Shown: piece after piece, positions 1 to 9,566 of the stretch | How positions within the stretch are numbered: the first letter of the stretch is position 1 | Layout: every line of letters starts with the position of its first letter | Source: Siphonodentalium dalli | Lineage: Eukaryota; Mollusca; Scaphopoda; Gadilida; Siphonodentaliidae | Assembly: GCA_032622095.1 (NCBI GenBank) | Contig: CP136069.1 | Location: 82,792,958 to 82,856,957, forward strand | Direction of reading: 5' to 3' | Length of the DNA stretch: 64,000 nt | Made by a program: the position numbers and the translations under genes | Notes under the pieces: model-generated | What the model was told of the DNA's origin: nothing | What the model saw: the letters and a program-made list of their open reading frames with translations, nothing else | Databases searched by the model: none

Positions 1-77
1 GCCTTTTGTCGATCACCAGTTTAAACTGACCAAAACCAGAAACTTTAATTAATTGATTCAATGAAGCTTCAGAAAAA

Positions 78-505
78 AAGCATGTGCTACGTCGCAAGTC
101 GTAATGCCAAACCTTATAAACAATTAAATTTTGTATTCCCCACCCAATCAGTAATATCAAATGTATTCTTCAACTACCCATTTTCTTTCAAGAGCGTGCC
201 ATACAAGATTGATCATTTTTAATAGCCAACCTTCAGAAAGCCTCGAAAACTATACAAATATTAATTATTAGTAAATATCTGTTGAAAAGCATTCTCAGAA
301 AAAAATTAGAGTGAAACTTTGCATGATATCACTGATTATCAGAACAGTGTTTCATCATTGAATGCTGAATGCATCAGAGATAACCACGCCAAAGTTAATA
401 TTTTTTCAGATCTGCGTTTGACAAGCAAAATCCAAAGAAAAAATTTGTGGCCTCCAGGCGAGTGTGCATGGACTTATTGGTGGACCAATGTGATAACCCG
501 GGAGA
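78..505. repeat. dispersed repeat, direct copy I
   Basis: This stretch recurs in the same orientation at about 5392-5858. The best core, 283-366, is identical to 5639-5722 (84 bp, offset 5,356). Outside the core the copies diverge by substitutions and indels, and copy II carries extra ACATACCATCTCT repeats. No terminal TG/CA, primer-binding site or retroviral ORF lies between the copies, so an LTR pair is not supported. An old local duplication or two copies of one dispersed element fits better. Confidence 0.7.
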
Positions 506-547
506 CTGGGAGAATTCCAAATACCATATTTGACATGTAAATACAGT

Positions 548-1432
548 AAGGCCAAAAAAAAAAGATTGTATGTTTCCGATAACGGAGGGAAAAAGTTAGG
601 GTAGGTAGGTAGGGAATTTTATTTTTTTTATTTTATTTTGATATTTTCTATCCAGCTTCAGAAATATTGAACTACCTCGACCGAAATGACATAAAATGCC
701 AACTCGGGTTGAGGGGAAAGTATTACTTGATCAACACGGTGGAAATATACATTAAGATTGATAAAAGATCAAACTTACTTCATGCTTATAAAGTATGTTT
801 TTTATTATTCACATTCCATATTTTCATAAATCTGGCTATAAACTTGGTAAGAAATTCATGTCACTAACATGTTGTAAGAATTTTCCACATAATACCGCTA
901 TTATACCGTACTTGTATTGTGACGACTACATCCCATTGTCTGGAGGTAGTCATGAGTACACCCAACCTAGCATGCCTGGTTTTGGAAACAGTAGCTATAC
1001 ATGTACACCTAACATGTGGTGATAACCTCTATACATGTATATGTATATATACAGATAAACACCCACCATGTCTGTTGATAGTGTTCCTATGTTCCATAAG
1101 ACCCAAACAAGGCATAAAGCAGGCATGAGATCCACTCTCAGGACATTAAAATTGAAAAATGCATGCCCATCAGTCAACAACCCATCACACACCTGGGGGC
1201 GTTTGAAACAGCAGTCACTTCGTGGTCACTTTTCACAGGGATATGTTAGAAACCATGTGTTTTGAACACTAATGACCATCAATATCTATGTGCATATTCT
1301 TTTTTTTGTTTTTGTTTTTTTTAAAGAAAATTTTGACTTTCTCAAAATATCAATAAAAAGATTAGGGTCTGAGGGGTTATTTTTAGGGTCGGTTGATGTA
1401 CGGAAACATAGCATCTTCTTTTTTTTGGCCTT
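548..1432. mobile_element. non-autonomous TIR element (family 1, copy a)
   Basis: The ends are imperfect terminal inverted repeats of about 35 bp starting AAGGCCAAAAAAAA, at 548 inward and 1432 inward. AGT flanks both sides (545-547 and 1433-1435), a candidate 3-bp target duplication. Subterminal TTAGGGTAGGTAGG on the left and TTAGGGTC/AGGGTCGG blocks on the right also occur in the element at 7268-8767, so the two are relatives. No coding capacity is seen; the short open frames inside (up to 86 codons) resemble no known protein. The superfamily is not assigned. Confidence 0.65.
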
Positions 1433-1981
1433 AGTAATACGAAAAATTTATTTGAATGAAATGATAGAGATAATAGTGCACAAGAAGGCGGGGGGGATGG
1501 GAGGAATAGACCATCTTGCTGAAATACCTTGACATATTTCACCACACGAGTTCAGTTAGTAACTTTGCATAGTAGATTGCCATATAGTTGTGTGCATATA
1601 GACATCCCAGACAGGAAGAGCATTACATGCTATGTCATAGAAAACATAAAACGTCAGGTGCCTCGTGTGGAGACATTTAACATTCAGGATTGAAAAGGTT
1701 AAGTGTGAAGAGTACATCAGTTGGTCTTAATACATAAGGAAATTACATTGTGTCCGAAATAGCCTGGAGTAAACCACATAATATTGTTTGTGCTAGTAAG
1801 ACATACCGCCTTTCCCTCGAAGGGCAATTCTGATACTCTGCATCTGGCGAGACCCAACATTGTCAGCATTTACCATGAAGCATTTTGGATAATCATCAAT
1901 CAGTTGCTGGAAAAAAAAAATCATAATAACTTCAGACGTCGAAGATGCGCGGATGAATCTGCAGTTTATTAAAGTAAGTTT
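1433..1981. other. no recognised feature
   Basis: This is AT-rich sequence between two transposable elements. I see no ORF with protein-like composition, no RNA gene and no repeat shared with the rest of the window. Confidence 0.5.
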
Positions 1982-1998
1982 ATTGAGAATCGTGATGC

Positions 1999-2107
1999 GG
2001 ACCGGACCGGACCACCTTGTGTGGTCCAGTCCACTGCAAAGGCGGTCCAGTCCGGTCCATTTCGGTCCGGTAGACATGCCTGGACCGGTCCAAAATGGTC
2101 CGGTCCA
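1999..2107. repeat. left subterminal GGACC/GGTCC array of the hAT-like element
   Basis: About 110 bp contains many GGACC and GGTCC pentamers in both orientations, including GACCGGACCGGACC and TGGACCGGTCC. A matching array lies at the other end in inverted orientation. Such clusters in hAT elements typically bind transposase; that role is inferred here. Confidence 0.7.
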
Positions 2108-2494
2108 CCTATAATAGGCTATATGTTAATGAATTCTCTGTTTTCTCAAAGTTTTTACTCTGTATAGTTCAAACTATAAGGTTACTGAGTTCAGTGCATT
2201 GCAATGAGTCCATATATGTTAAAACTTACATTGTTTGCATGCATCATTGTCCGTCTCTGGTGGGATATACTGGGAACGATGCACGATAATAGTATTTCTA
2301 GTAATGCGAACATGCACTAATTAAATGTATTGGACAGATATAAAGCTAGGGCCAGAATGTGTTATAACCAATCTAACATGGCACTCAACTGATCGTATGC
2401 ATGATTCGTATCATACTTATTTTCATTAAATTGAAATTTAAACGAAATAACTATACTGATGACAATTATACAAATTGGTACTAATATGACTACT

Positions 2495-3740
2495 ACATTA
2501 AAGGTACTCAATCCGATAAAACTCCTCTCAATTACTATTTCAATGGCTTCGGGGGTCAAAAATATTTGATTCGAGTCGAGGAAGTCACCCATCAAAGCTC
2601 AGATTTGTTAGATATCGATTTTAGAAAAATCTATTATTTTTCATTATCGGCAATTCTTTCTGGCCCAGAAGACAGTCAAAATTTCGTTATTATTACCACT
2701 TGATTATAGAGTTATCCATCCTTGTCTGTTTGAATAGAGTTTTGGCGTAAAATCTCGAGCAGGTTACCAAATTGACGGCAGTTATTAGTACTCATCTCGA
2801 GCAATTAACAAATTTCAAAAATCAATATCTAATAAAAGGTCGCAGACCACATGTCCCCCGACTCGAGTGGTAAACTTCATGATTGGAATTGTTAGGATAC
2901 TATTTGCAACAATGTTATACAGTATATAGATGTTGCAAACCACCGCAAAATTTCTTGGACAAAACAACCCGATGAACAAACGCATGCAAACGCGAAAAAA
3001 ATGATATTTTTGTATTAGCTATATAGATGTTGCAAATCACCAACATGTTAGGAACAATATCCCAGAGTTTCAAATCTCTACATTTAAAAACTGTAGGAGG
3101 AGTTGATTACACCATGAAGGTACCCAATCTCATCCAAAAGGCAAAAATGTTCCAAATTTTCTAAGTCGAAAACCCCCCCAAAAATATTGAAAACATTATA
3201 TTTTTGATTAGCTATATAGATGTTGCAAATCACCAACATGTTAGGAACAATATCCCAGAGTTTCAAATCTCTAAATTTAAAACTGTAGGAGGAGTTGATT
3301 ACACCATGAAGGTACCCAATCTCATCCAAAAGGCAAAGATGTTCCAAATTTTCTAAGTCGAAAACCCCCCCAAAAATATGGAAAAAATAATATTTTTGAT
3401 TAGCTATATAGATGTTGCAAATCACCAACATGTTAGGAACAATATCCCAGAGTTTCAAATCTCTACGTTTAAAACTGTAGGAGGAGTTGATTACACCATG
3501 AAGGTACCCAATCTCGGACGCACGAGGGTCATTTCTATAGTCCTCCGACGGAAACGTCGGGGGACAATAACTCTGAGCTTTGTTTGATGGGTTCCTCGAC
3601 TCGAATCAAATATTTTTTACCCCCAAAGCCAAAGAAATAGTAATATAGGACCCTCTGATCGGATTGTTGTTGTTGGAATCTGTTGAGATGGGGACCCTCT
3701 TTACGGATTGAGTACCTTTAATATTGGAGTCTTGGAGATT
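2495..3740. mobile_element. nested inverted-repeat element (family 2, copy a)
   Basis: The left arm at about 2495-2610 is inverted relative to the right arm at about 3570-3735. Shared landmarks are GGATTGAGTACCTTT at the outer edge, GAAATAGTAAT, ACTCGAATCAAATATTT, and the CTCGAC and TGATGGGT blocks. The arms are diverged with indels, so precise ends and a target duplication cannot be fixed by eye. The interior holds the 193-bp tandem repeat and no credible ORF. A second, shorter copy lies at 4602-4990. Confidence 0.55.
3014..3515. repeat. 193-bp tandem repeat, about 2.6 copies
   Basis: Units begin at 3014, 3207 and 3399 with TTAGCTATATAGATGTTGC, giving periods of 193 and 192 bp. The third copy is truncated near 3515. 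Copies differ by a few substitutions and one-base indels, so the expansion is recent relative to the surrounding element. A degenerate further match (ATAGATGTTGCAAACCACC) lies near 2926. The open frame across the units on the minus strand (3084-3458) is a by-product of the repeat. Confidence 0.85.
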
Positions 3741-4317
3741 GTGATGGCCGATTGTATAGTCCTGACAATTACAGTCATATACCTAAGTACAACTACTATT
3801 GGATTAATGTGACTGTCTTGTGTATGTACTATGTAATGTGGTTTGCATGTTTTTTCGATAATTATATAACTGTGAAAAACAATAGAATACTCGATTCGAT
3901 ATCCATCCAAATTGATTAGTTGATGCCATGTTACACTGTTTATGACAAATGTTCCATACTCATTCAGTTGCATGTTTGTCGCATTGATAGGGTGCTACGT
4001 AGTGTTGGCCAGTGTAGGATAGTAGTTATTTATAACAATTTAGAACGAAACAAGCAATTTTTATATTTTGAAAATGTTTTCAGAATGCTTAACATTTTAA
4101 CATTTGGTTTACAGTAGCAAATTTGAAAATGTTTTCAGAATGATTGACATATTAACATATGGTTTATTCTAACAAAACATCTATACATTGTTTTCGTGGC
4201 ATCAAACGTTTAATAGATATTAACCACTTGAATGCATCAATCCATCGTTGCTAATTGATATGACGACAAATACACAATAATATTCGCGTTAGTTTATTAT
4301 AACTGAAGTAAAATAAT

Positions 4318-4445
4318 GGACCGGACCGGAGAGTACCGGACCGGCGGCAAAAAGCGGTCCGATCCGGTCCAGTGACACCCGGTCCGGACCGGACCGCAGT
4401 CCACCCCTGGACCGCGGACCGGTCCAAAGCGGTCTGGTCCGCATC
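4318..4445. repeat. right subterminal GGACC/GGTCC array of the hAT-like element
   Basis: This is the counterpart of the array at 1999-2107. It is dense in GGACCGG and CCGGTCC and ends in GGTCCGCATCACTA, the right TIR. Read on the minus strand it resembles the left array in order and spacing. Confidence 0.7.
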
Positions 4446-4601
4446 ACTAATTGAGAATGATCTTTACTATCTGGTGCTTTCAGGAAAATGAAGGGACAAT
4501 CCAATATTGAAATGTGTTTCTTCTTACGAAAGTAGATAACATCCCATCAAAACCAGCTAATAATTGTCTCATGTGAATGATCTTGTTTCTAGTTTAATAG
4601 C

Positions 4602-4990
4602 TAAGTACTCATGTCGAGGAACCCCACCCATCAACCCTCAAGAGTGATCAGATATCAATGAAATTTGTTATTTCTCGAGATACGTACTTATTAGTGGCCT
4701 GGAATTAATTTGTCAAGGCGACGGTCTCCAGACAAAATTGCGGATGAATAACTCTAAAATCATGTGGCTTTGGATATTTGAAAATCAGGCCATATTACAA
4801 TGTATAAAATGTTGATAAATAACTTGTTTTGGGCAATTTTTTACTTTTATAGTTGACCGAGGTTAGTATTTTTGGGCAATAATTAAATCAATTCTGATAA
4901 CTGAAGTGGCATTTAAAAAAATGTTTGGTGTTGTTGGAAACTGATTATATGGGGACCATCAAATCAGATGGATTGAGTACCTTTGAGGTG
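4602..4990. mobile_element. internally deleted copy of inverted-repeat family 2
   Basis: AAGTACTCA near 4603 is followed by TCGAGGAACCCCACCCATCAA, similar to the left arm at 2501-2595 but with its middle missing. The region 4930-4990 (GTTGTTGGAA, then GGGGACC, then GGATTGAGTACCTTTG) matches the right arm at 3668-3720. A block near 4742-4770 is the reverse complement of 2695-2722. Taken together this is a second, deletion-derived member of the element at 2495-3740. Confidence 0.5.
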
Positions 4991-5002
4991 CAGAGAGTTT
5001 AA

Positions 5003-5391
5003 GATTTATTTTCACTTTGTCTATTTTGTGACAGAAAAACTTGCGTCAGTTCTTCTATGATATTATGAGTATGTAAACAATACCACTAAAGTAAAATAAC
5101 TGGGGGAATGTAACATTCTACTAACATCGTGGAAAATTAGAAGCATATCGACCATACAACTCCGTAGAAAACATGTCAGAACTACAATCAATTGTAAATA
5201 TTTACTACTCAATTCAGGACGCATCTGTCTGCGATAAACTAACGTAAATGATTTCGTCATCGAGGGTGACTGCATTTAATTCATATATAAGAATGACGGT
5301 GTGTGTTGTCAATTTGGATATACTATTTGTAAAAATTACTACTTTGAGTAAGATTATTATCCATTCCTATTTGATCACCATACCAGAGTGT
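5003..5391. other. no recognised feature
   Basis: This is AT-rich unique-looking sequence. Open frames of 70-94 codons occur on both strands but have no recognisable domain and no splice or promoter context. Confidence 0.45.
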
Positions 5392-5858
5392 TTCATGTGC
5401 TACCTTGCAATCCCAAAGCCTACAAACAATTATATTTTTTACATACCATCTCTTCCCCATTTTCTGCCCAATCTCTATTTTTTACATACCATCTCTACCA
5501 TTTTTAACATACCGTCTCTGCCCCCAAAGTAAAATCAAGTGTATTCAACTGCCAATTTTGAGCAAGATTGAGCATTTTTAATAGCAAACATTTGACATCC
5601 TTTAATATTAAAAAGATAGAATTAGCAGCAATAACTGCTGAAAAGCATTCTCAGAAAAAAATTAGAGTGAAACTTTGCATGATATCACTGATTATCAGAA
5701 CAGTGTTTCATCATTGAATGCTAAATGCATCCGAGAGAACAAAGCCGAAGTTACAATTTGTTCAGATCTTCGTTTCCAGGCAAATGCCCAAGAAAACAAT
5801 TGTGGCCTCAAATGAGTGTTCATGGACTAGTAGAATGTGGAATATTGGTGGACCGATA
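5392..5858. repeat. dispersed repeat, direct copy II
   Basis: Homologous to 78-505, with the core 5639-5722 identical to 283-366. Relative to copy I it has an insertion near 5430-5530 made of three related units (ACATACCATCTCT, ACATACCATCTCT, ACATACCGTCTCT). Similarity fades shortly after the ATTGGTGGACC shared by both copies. Confidence 0.7.
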
Positions 5859-6816
5859 CACATGTATATAGAGGGTATCCAATTCGTCCAAAACATTTTC
5901 TATGTCATGTTCTTTTTAGTGTACCAAAATGTCAAGGGAGATTAAAAATATTCCATGATTGTATCGAATCTGGCAAATCAAATTAAAGCTTTGGATGGCC
6001 CTAGCTTATTTGTTCTTAATTTTCAGTTTAACCCATTCATGCCAATATCGTTCTCATCAAAATTTGTTCCGTTTTTTTTTTATTATATTCAGCTGATAAA
6101 AGTTGTTATTCAGGAAAAACCTGTCAAGGAGTGCATGGTATATCTGATTTTTTATATTAGACAGTTTTGTATAAGTAGGTGTTAATGTCCAAAGCAGATT
6201 TGTTTTGATCAGATTTGAGCGCAAAAAGGGAGGGTACCTTGATTATATTGTTTCCAAACTTTTTCTGCAAGTGTATATTCTATGGCTGATATAATATAAT
6301 TGACAAATGTGGTAAACACGAGCAACAAACTTGAAGAAATCACATTTTATCACCGAAAATATAGATCATATAGACTGACACCGGTTGAATAAATATCGTG
6401 TCTCATCAATCTTGTGCTGAAAGCATGGAAAATTGGGTCGGTCAGTCAGACAGGCTCTATTTCAATCTGATTTGAAACAGACATCGCGATGTTAGACTGT
6501 CAGTGAATAATGACAGACCACAACTAATCAGACTTGTTCTTATCATAGATCATACATTGCACCATAATGGGACAATATGCATTAGAAATTTGAAAAATCA
6601 GACTTCACAATTTCCTTATCTGGTGGAGCATGATCTCTAATGGCGCAATGGTCATAGCCAGAGTAGATTCATGCATACTTACAACCATCTTGGTGAAGTA
6701 ATTTCCCTTCCATGTGGCTTTGTCTTCCTTGACCATCTTGAGGGATCAGGGATTTCTTCTATCGAAGTTTAAAGATAAAACCTGTGAAAAAATTAACTAT
6801 ATTAAAGCAGTTATAC
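5859..6816. other. no recognised gene
   Basis: Nearly 1 kb of AT-rich intergenic sequence. It contains only short open frames of unremarkable composition, and I found no repeat shared with other parts of the window. Confidence 0.45.
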
Positions 6817-7535
6817 CAATGTGTACCGAACACTGTGAAGAATGATGAACAATAAAGATATACTCACATTTCTTCAGTGTTATTCAGATTTTTTAGTTGG
6901 AAGCATTGCTCAGTAATGCTATTTGGGAACTGGATTTGATGGGTCAAGTTAATGTTCACTCAAGCCAGCTGAGATTATGACCAGCTGTCCAGCAGGTGCT
7001 GAGGCAGCTGAGCCATGACAATATGATATCCCGATTCAGGCTGCTTGGTGACCTAGTTTCTGGGTTTAATATGGGGTACCCAGAGATTGGTATTACACAG
7101 TTCTTTTGTCAAGAGATTCACAACACACCACTGCCCACAGATGTTAACACTTAACTGTCACCTCACTACAAGGGATGTTAGGGAAGTTACTCACTTATTT
7201 GTAAACAATTGGTTCTTAGTAATTTTATCAAAGAATGCTTGATAAATATGAATAGTATTTTATTGTTAAGGCCTAACAAAAAAAGACCCGTGTTTGGGGT
7301 CACATGGTCTGAAAATATTAGGGTAGGTAGGGATTATCTTTTTTTTTTATAATTAAACATACCGCATAATAATTTAACCTTGTAATGATATTGTGAATGT
7401 ATTAATTCCCCCATGTACTCTGACAGCCATATAGTATATGAGATGTGACATATTTCACATCAACCAGGCCTAGATGGATAATAATTTACACATACCATAT
7501 TCATTTTAATATATTAAAATAATTTGATATAATTT

Positions 7536-7698
7536 CAGAACAAACATCAATTCACAATACAAGTCATGGTCGGACGGAGGTAAATTCTATAATCCACAAT
7601 TTTTTTCAGCGGACAATATTAAAGCACATTTTAACAACTTTTGCCAATTCATTTCAGAACAAAGTTCAACAAACATCAATTCCCAATACAAGTCATGG
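7536..7698. repeat. short direct repeat pair
   Basis: TTTCAGAACAAA followed by ACATCAATTC and CAATACAAGTCATGG occurs at about 7536-7569 and again at about 7652-7698. The second copy has a small insertion after TTTCAGAACAAA. It is a partial local duplication with period near 120 bp. Confidence 0.6.
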
Positions 7699-7783
7699 AA
7701 AATAAAACAAAATGCAACACATTCAATTATTAATGCAAGTCTTTGGTTTGGCCATATCAAATATTCGTTTAATATTGTACTAG

Positions 7784-8047
7784 TATGTGTTTCTATTCAT
7801 GTATTTAAATTTATTATACCGGTACTTGTTTCTATAGTATTTGAATGTCTTTAAATACTGAATGTATTATCTATTAAAAGCGTTTATATTTGTTGAATAC
7901 ATGTAAAAGTCAAATATTTATTATTGTATGTGTTTCTATTCATGTATTTAAATTTATTTCACCGGTAGTTGTTTCTATTGTATTTAAGTGTCTTTTTAAT
8001 AAATATTGAATGTATTATCTATTAAAGGCGTTATATTTGTTGAATAC
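7784..8047. repeat. tandem duplication, period about 145 bp
   Basis: The block starting TATGTGTTTCTATTCATG at 7784 is repeated from 7927. Both copies end in TGTTGAATAC (7891-7900 and 8038-8047), so offsets run from 143 to 147 bp with small indels. The sequence is AT-rich and non-coding. Confidence 0.75.
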
Positions 8048-8094
8048 AATTTATCGAATATGACAAAACACCCTTGTTGATCAAACAGTAGGAC

Positions 8095-8385
8095 TTATTT
8101 TTCCCAGATTATTATACTCACACAATTCAATGCAGATAAGCTAGGAATATTTTTTTTTACATCAACATCAACAAATGGTAGCGTCTTTTTTTTGTCCTTC
8201 AAAACTTTAAGATGTTTGTCAGATTTCACATGGGAATCCAACGCGGCTTTTCCCATGTTCGCCACGCTAAATGTTTTCAGGCAAAGTTTGCATTTTGCAG
8301 AATACCTGTCGCCCAGAACAATCATTAACCAGTCTTTGTAACTTTCGGAAGTTAACCAACAATCTTGGAATGTGCATTTCCCCAT
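8095..8385 (-). CDS. BED-like zinc-finger protein, probable first exon
   Basis: A 96-codon frame opens at an ATG (8383-8385). It contains one zinc finger with C32, C35, H52 and H58 (CX2C-X16-HX5H), preceded by a short aromatic segment around residues 6-20. This layout resembles the N-terminal BED-type finger of hAT transposases and of many invertebrate host genes derived from them, and implies DNA binding in the nucleus. GTGAGT, a strong splice donor, lies at 8121-8116. An exon 8385-8122 would hold exactly 88 codons and exclude the less protein-like tail. No downstream exon is recognisable on this strand before the left end of the enclosing TIR element, so the gene is either broken, captured as a fragment, or spliced to something I cannot recognise. 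The last 8 codons are doubtful. Confidence 0.5.
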   Translation of the reverse strand: MGKCTFQDCWLTSESYKDWLMIVLGDRYSAKCKLCLKTFSVANMGKAALDSHVKSDKHLKVLKDKKKTLPFVDVDVKKNIPSLSALNCVSIIIWEK

Positions 8386-8600
8386 TTTTTATTGGTAATT
8401 ATCGAAAATAATCATCGAAAAACAGTACACACACGACAACATTTTAGCAGACTGACACGACAGTCACATGCGATAATACGTCGCGCTTTGCGATTGGCCA
8501 ACGTCACTGCAACTATCCAATGAGAATGCTCGATACATCGCTGCTCTATTATAATATAACTGCGCTATTTATATCTCGCTCCAATGCAGTCATTTACCAT
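8386..8600 (-). promoter_or_regulatory. candidate promoter of the zinc-finger exon
   Basis: Upstream of the ATG (in minus orientation) there is a CCAAT box at 8497-8493, a CRE-like GTGACGTT near 8507-8500, and a second CCAAT in the opposite orientation at 8517-8521. The stretch is locally richer in CpG than its surroundings. TATA-like sequence lies further upstream near 8553-8575. This is motif evidence only. Confidence 0.25.
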
Positions 8601-8979
8601 AAACCCGGAAATGTAAGAGGTGATTAATTACGGATTAAAAGCCGTATATAAAAGATGTAAGATTGGAATTCAAAATTTTTGGAAATCTCAATAAAAAGTT
8701 TAGGGTCGCATGGTTTTATAGGCAAGGTCGGGTGACCCCAAACACAGGTATTTTTTTTTTAGGCGTAATCATTCTTCACAGTGTTCAGTACACATTGCCA
8801 TATTTTTTTCTTTGATATGTACTGTGTTTATTGATTTTGGGTTCGAAAAAATTGATTTTAAAAACCTCTATAAATTTCACATTTAGTATTTCTAACATAT
8901 GCCACCATGAATTATACTCTTAAAATGTTGCATTTGTGGGTTTTGTTACAGTGATTACTAATAAAAGTGAACATAAACC

Positions 8980-9141
8980 TTTATGAACCCCAACCCTCCA
9001 ATAATTATAGGTTATAAAAAACAACAGCGACATTTCCCGTTTGGACTCTGTTTATTCTGATAGAATATTTGTAAATTATATGTGTCATTAAAAAAGTATC
9101 AAACAGGAGTCAAAATTTGACTGGTGGACGATCAAACCGCC
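8980..9141 (-). repeat. Ngaro split direct repeat B2 (3' end)
   Basis: Matches B1 at 10022-10184 apart from one substitution (8988 versus 10029) and a 2-bp CT deletion after TTTGGACTCT. The outer edge, TTTATGAA at 8980, is the inferred 3' terminus. Flanking sequence to the left is ordinary AT-rich DNA. Confidence 0.9.
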
Positions 9142-9566
9142 GCCACCAGTGATAGACATAATCCACATAATGATGAAATGAAGGAAACCAAAATGAATAT
9201 AGCACTGGCAGTGCAACTGGAAAGGAAAGCGATACAGGCGCGTTGCCCCCCAGATGCATGCCATAGATGCATTGCAAGTAATTGATGTAATTTGACAAGT
9301 CGCGCCATGCGAGACAGATGTGAGCGATACAGGCGCGTCACACCTGTCCACCACAGTCGACGTAGGACAAATTTTTTTTTTTTTTTTTTTTTATATGAAG
9401 GATGTAAATATATGATGAAAAACCAATTTGGATGGAATAATATCGACAACAGAAGTTTGGAAAGGTGAGCGATACAAGCGCGTCACCAACTTTTGGTATC
9501 GACATCAACAAAATAGACATGTTCCAATATAATATATACTGGTGAGGTAGATGGGGTGGTGGTGGG
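9142..9566 (-). other. A2-B2 spacer of the Ngaro-like element
   Basis: This 425-bp stretch is present once. It contains a run of 21 T (9372-9392), that is A21 in the sense orientation, and three copies of a GAGCGATACAGGCGCGTCAC-like motif at 9228-9247, 9319-9344 and 9464-9487. Each motif can form a small hairpin through GGTGA and TCACC ends. Frames of about 60-130 codons overlap here but have no recognisable domain. Confidence 0.6.

Larger units (their letters stand above)
1990..4449. mobile_element. hAT-like non-autonomous DNA transposon
   Basis: The left end TCGTGATGCGGACC (1990-2003) and the reverse complement of the right end, TAGTGATGCGGACC (4436-4449), match at 13 of 14 positions. The 8-bp direct repeat ATTGAGAA flanks the element (1982-1989 and 4450-4457). 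An 8-bp duplication with a TIR of the form YAGTGATG is the classic hAT signature. Both subterminal regions are dense in GGACC/GGTCC motifs, probable transposase-binding arrays. No transposase ORF is present, so the copy would need one supplied in trans. A separate inverted-repeat element and a 193-bp tandem repeat are nested inside. Confidence 0.75.
7268..8767. mobile_element. TIR element (family 1, copy b) enclosing a zinc-finger exon
   Basis: The left end AAGGCCTAACAAAAAAA (7268) and right end (ACGCCTAAAAAAAAAAA read inward from 8766) form imperfect inverted repeats. These continue into TGTGTTTGGGGTCAC-like sequence near 7287-7302 and 8730-8747. Subterminal TTAGGGTAGGTAGGG and TCAATAAAAAGTTTAGGGTC blocks match the element at 548-1432. 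Unlike that copy it carries a plausible exon (8095-8385) with promoter-like sequence. Either the exon belongs to an autonomous ancestor's transposase or it is captured host DNA. Confidence 0.5.
6817..8797. repeat. 30-bp inverted repeat pair bracketing 2 kb
   Basis: 6817-6846 and the reverse complement of 8768-8797 match at 29 of 30 positions, starting CAATGTGTAC and ending GTGAAGAATGAT. The match stops abruptly on both sides, and flanks show no convincing target duplication. The right arm directly abuts the right end of the TIR element at 7268-8767. It may be the termini of a larger, older element or an independent small inverted duplication. Confidence 0.6.

Noticed and set aside
3084-3458. 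124-codon minus-strand ORF
   Set aside because: It is generated by the 193-bp tandem repeat, shows the same peptide twice, and has no recognisable domain.
78-5858. LTR retrotransposon bounded by the two direct repeats
   Set aside because: No primer-binding site, polypurine tract, gag or pol sequence lies between the repeats, and no flanking duplication was found. The interval is filled with unrelated elements.
6817-8797. hAT element bounded by the 30-bp inverted repeats
   Set aside because: The 8 bp flanking the two ends do not match, and the termini do not fit the hAT pattern. It is kept only as an inverted repeat.
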